Positions 5,472 to 5,944 of a DNA stretch of 5,944 nucleotides are shown here, one piece after another. The notes beneath the pieces were generated by a model that did no database searches, was not told the origin of the DNA, and saw nothing but the letters and a program-made list of their open reading frames with translations. Made by a program: the position numbers and the translations under genes. Location of the stretch: positions 1 to 5,944 of the forward strand of contig JAGBXG010000386.1 of assembly GCA_017629415.1 (NCBI GenBank). Reading direction: 5' to 3'. This DNA is from Pseudomonadota bacterium (GTDB lineage Bacteria > Myxococcota > Bradymonadia > UBA4248). Every line of letters begins with the position of its first letter. Position 1 is the first letter of the stretch.

Positions 5472-5944
5472 TCAGTTCGTATTGATGACCTTCAAATCCA
5501 GGCCAATCGGATAACCGTACGAACTCATGTTATGATAACCGTAACTGTACAAACCAAACGGCTTATCGGCCTCCATGCGATGCACCCCCACTGCAATGGG
5601 AGCATAACCATAGGCGAAATCGGAATCCGGAATCGCCGTAAATTTGCTCGTATCCACAGCTTTTCCATCCAGTTGAATCGCCGCACCCTTCGGCGCAATC
5701 ATCGTAATAAAGTTATTGTCGTATGAATCCGGCACCATAAAGGCATAATCGCTGCGGTACTGCTCATAAGGCACCACGAGCATGAAAGACGGATCGCCGA
5801 TGCTCAGCTTGTTATGATTCATGCTGGGCAGGAACTGACCCACGCTGATGGGCTTATCCGCAGTGACTTTAAAGCTCTCGCGAGTCTCGAAAAGTGTCGA
5901 TTGACCTGCATTCAAGGTTTTGACACCGCCCAGCGAAGCAGGAA
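5472..5944 (-). CDS. IgGFc-binding-family surface protein, C-terminal part (5' end outside window)
   Basis: The frame is open to the right edge, and 156 C-terminal residues plus a TGA stop are visible. The sequence is that of the C-terminal half of the IgGFc-binding N-terminal-type domain, as I know it from many myxobacterial and Bacteroidota surface proteins: FKVTADKPISVGQF, GDPSFMLVVPYEQYRSDYAF, NNFITMIAPKGAAIQLDG, and the closing ADKPFGLYSYGY and SSYGYPIGLDL. These beta-rich domains are found in exported proteins thought to act in adhesion or matrix binding; immunoglobulin binding itself is not implied. The visible part has no cysteine and no membrane anchor, and the protein ends about nine residues after the domain's YGYPIGLDL signature, so the domain is terminal. 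A TTG at 5915 is an internal leucine codon, not the start, because the conserved frame continues upstream to the edge. Confidence 0.85.
   Translation of the reverse strand, partial: PASLGGVKTLNAGQSTLFETRESFKVTADKPISVGQFLPSMNHNKLSIGDPSFMLVVPYEQYRSDYAFMVPDSYDNNFITMIAPKGAAIQLDGKAVDTSKFTAIPDSDFAYGYAPIAVGVHRMEADKPFGLYSYGYHNMSSYGYPIGLDLKVINTN

Overview
The window looks like part of a chromosome from a Myxococcota/Deltaproteobacteria-type predatory or surface-associated Gram-negative bacterium. This is inferred from the gene families: a eukaryotic-like Ser/Thr kinase with HRDISPQN and GGMAEVYKA motifs and PEGA-type repeats, a very cysteine-rich lipoprotein with repeated C-x5-C modules, and an IgGFc-binding-type surface protein. 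All are families that are common and expanded in that group. Base composition is moderate, with A+T-leaning intergenic DNA, so a typical high-GC Myxococcus-like genome is unlikely. No rRNA, tRNA, CRISPR array, transposase or phage gene was seen.

All five genes are on the minus strand, so transcription runs from right to left. From right to left they are: (i) the 3' end of an IgGFc-binding-family gene (5472-5944, cut by the window edge); (ii) a 142-bp gap holding a double-hairpin repeat; (iii) a 218-aa exported protein of unknown function (4673-5329); (iv) an MscS-family small-conductance mechanosensitive channel (3507-4637), 34 bp downstream and probably co-transcribed; (v) a 148-bp gap holding a second double-hairpin repeat in the opposite orientation; (vi) a Cys-rich lipoprotein (2378-3358) followed by an intrinsic terminator; and (vii) a membrane Ser/Thr kinase with extracytoplasmic PEGA-like domains (1-2166, its C-terminal end outside the window), with its own sigma70-type promoter overlapped by a perfect inverted repeat.

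Four of the five proteins act at or beyond the inner membrane: an envelope-spanning kinase sensor, an outer-envelope lipoprotein, a mechanosensitive channel with an exported partner candidate, and a surface/adhesion protein. The theme is cell-envelope sensing and surface interaction, but no single pathway linking them can be proven from sequence.

The most interesting structure is non-coding. Two double-hairpin elements, at 3443-3510 and 5341-5414, share an ATAAAAG head. All four of their hairpins share an unusual core: an unpaired G followed by TAT on one arm and ATA on the other. The GC stems differ in sequence but still pair. The two elements are inverted relative to each other, heads inward, and bracket exactly the 218-aa/MscS gene pair. 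They may be members of an undescribed REP/BIME-like family, possibly doubling as terminators or attenuators.
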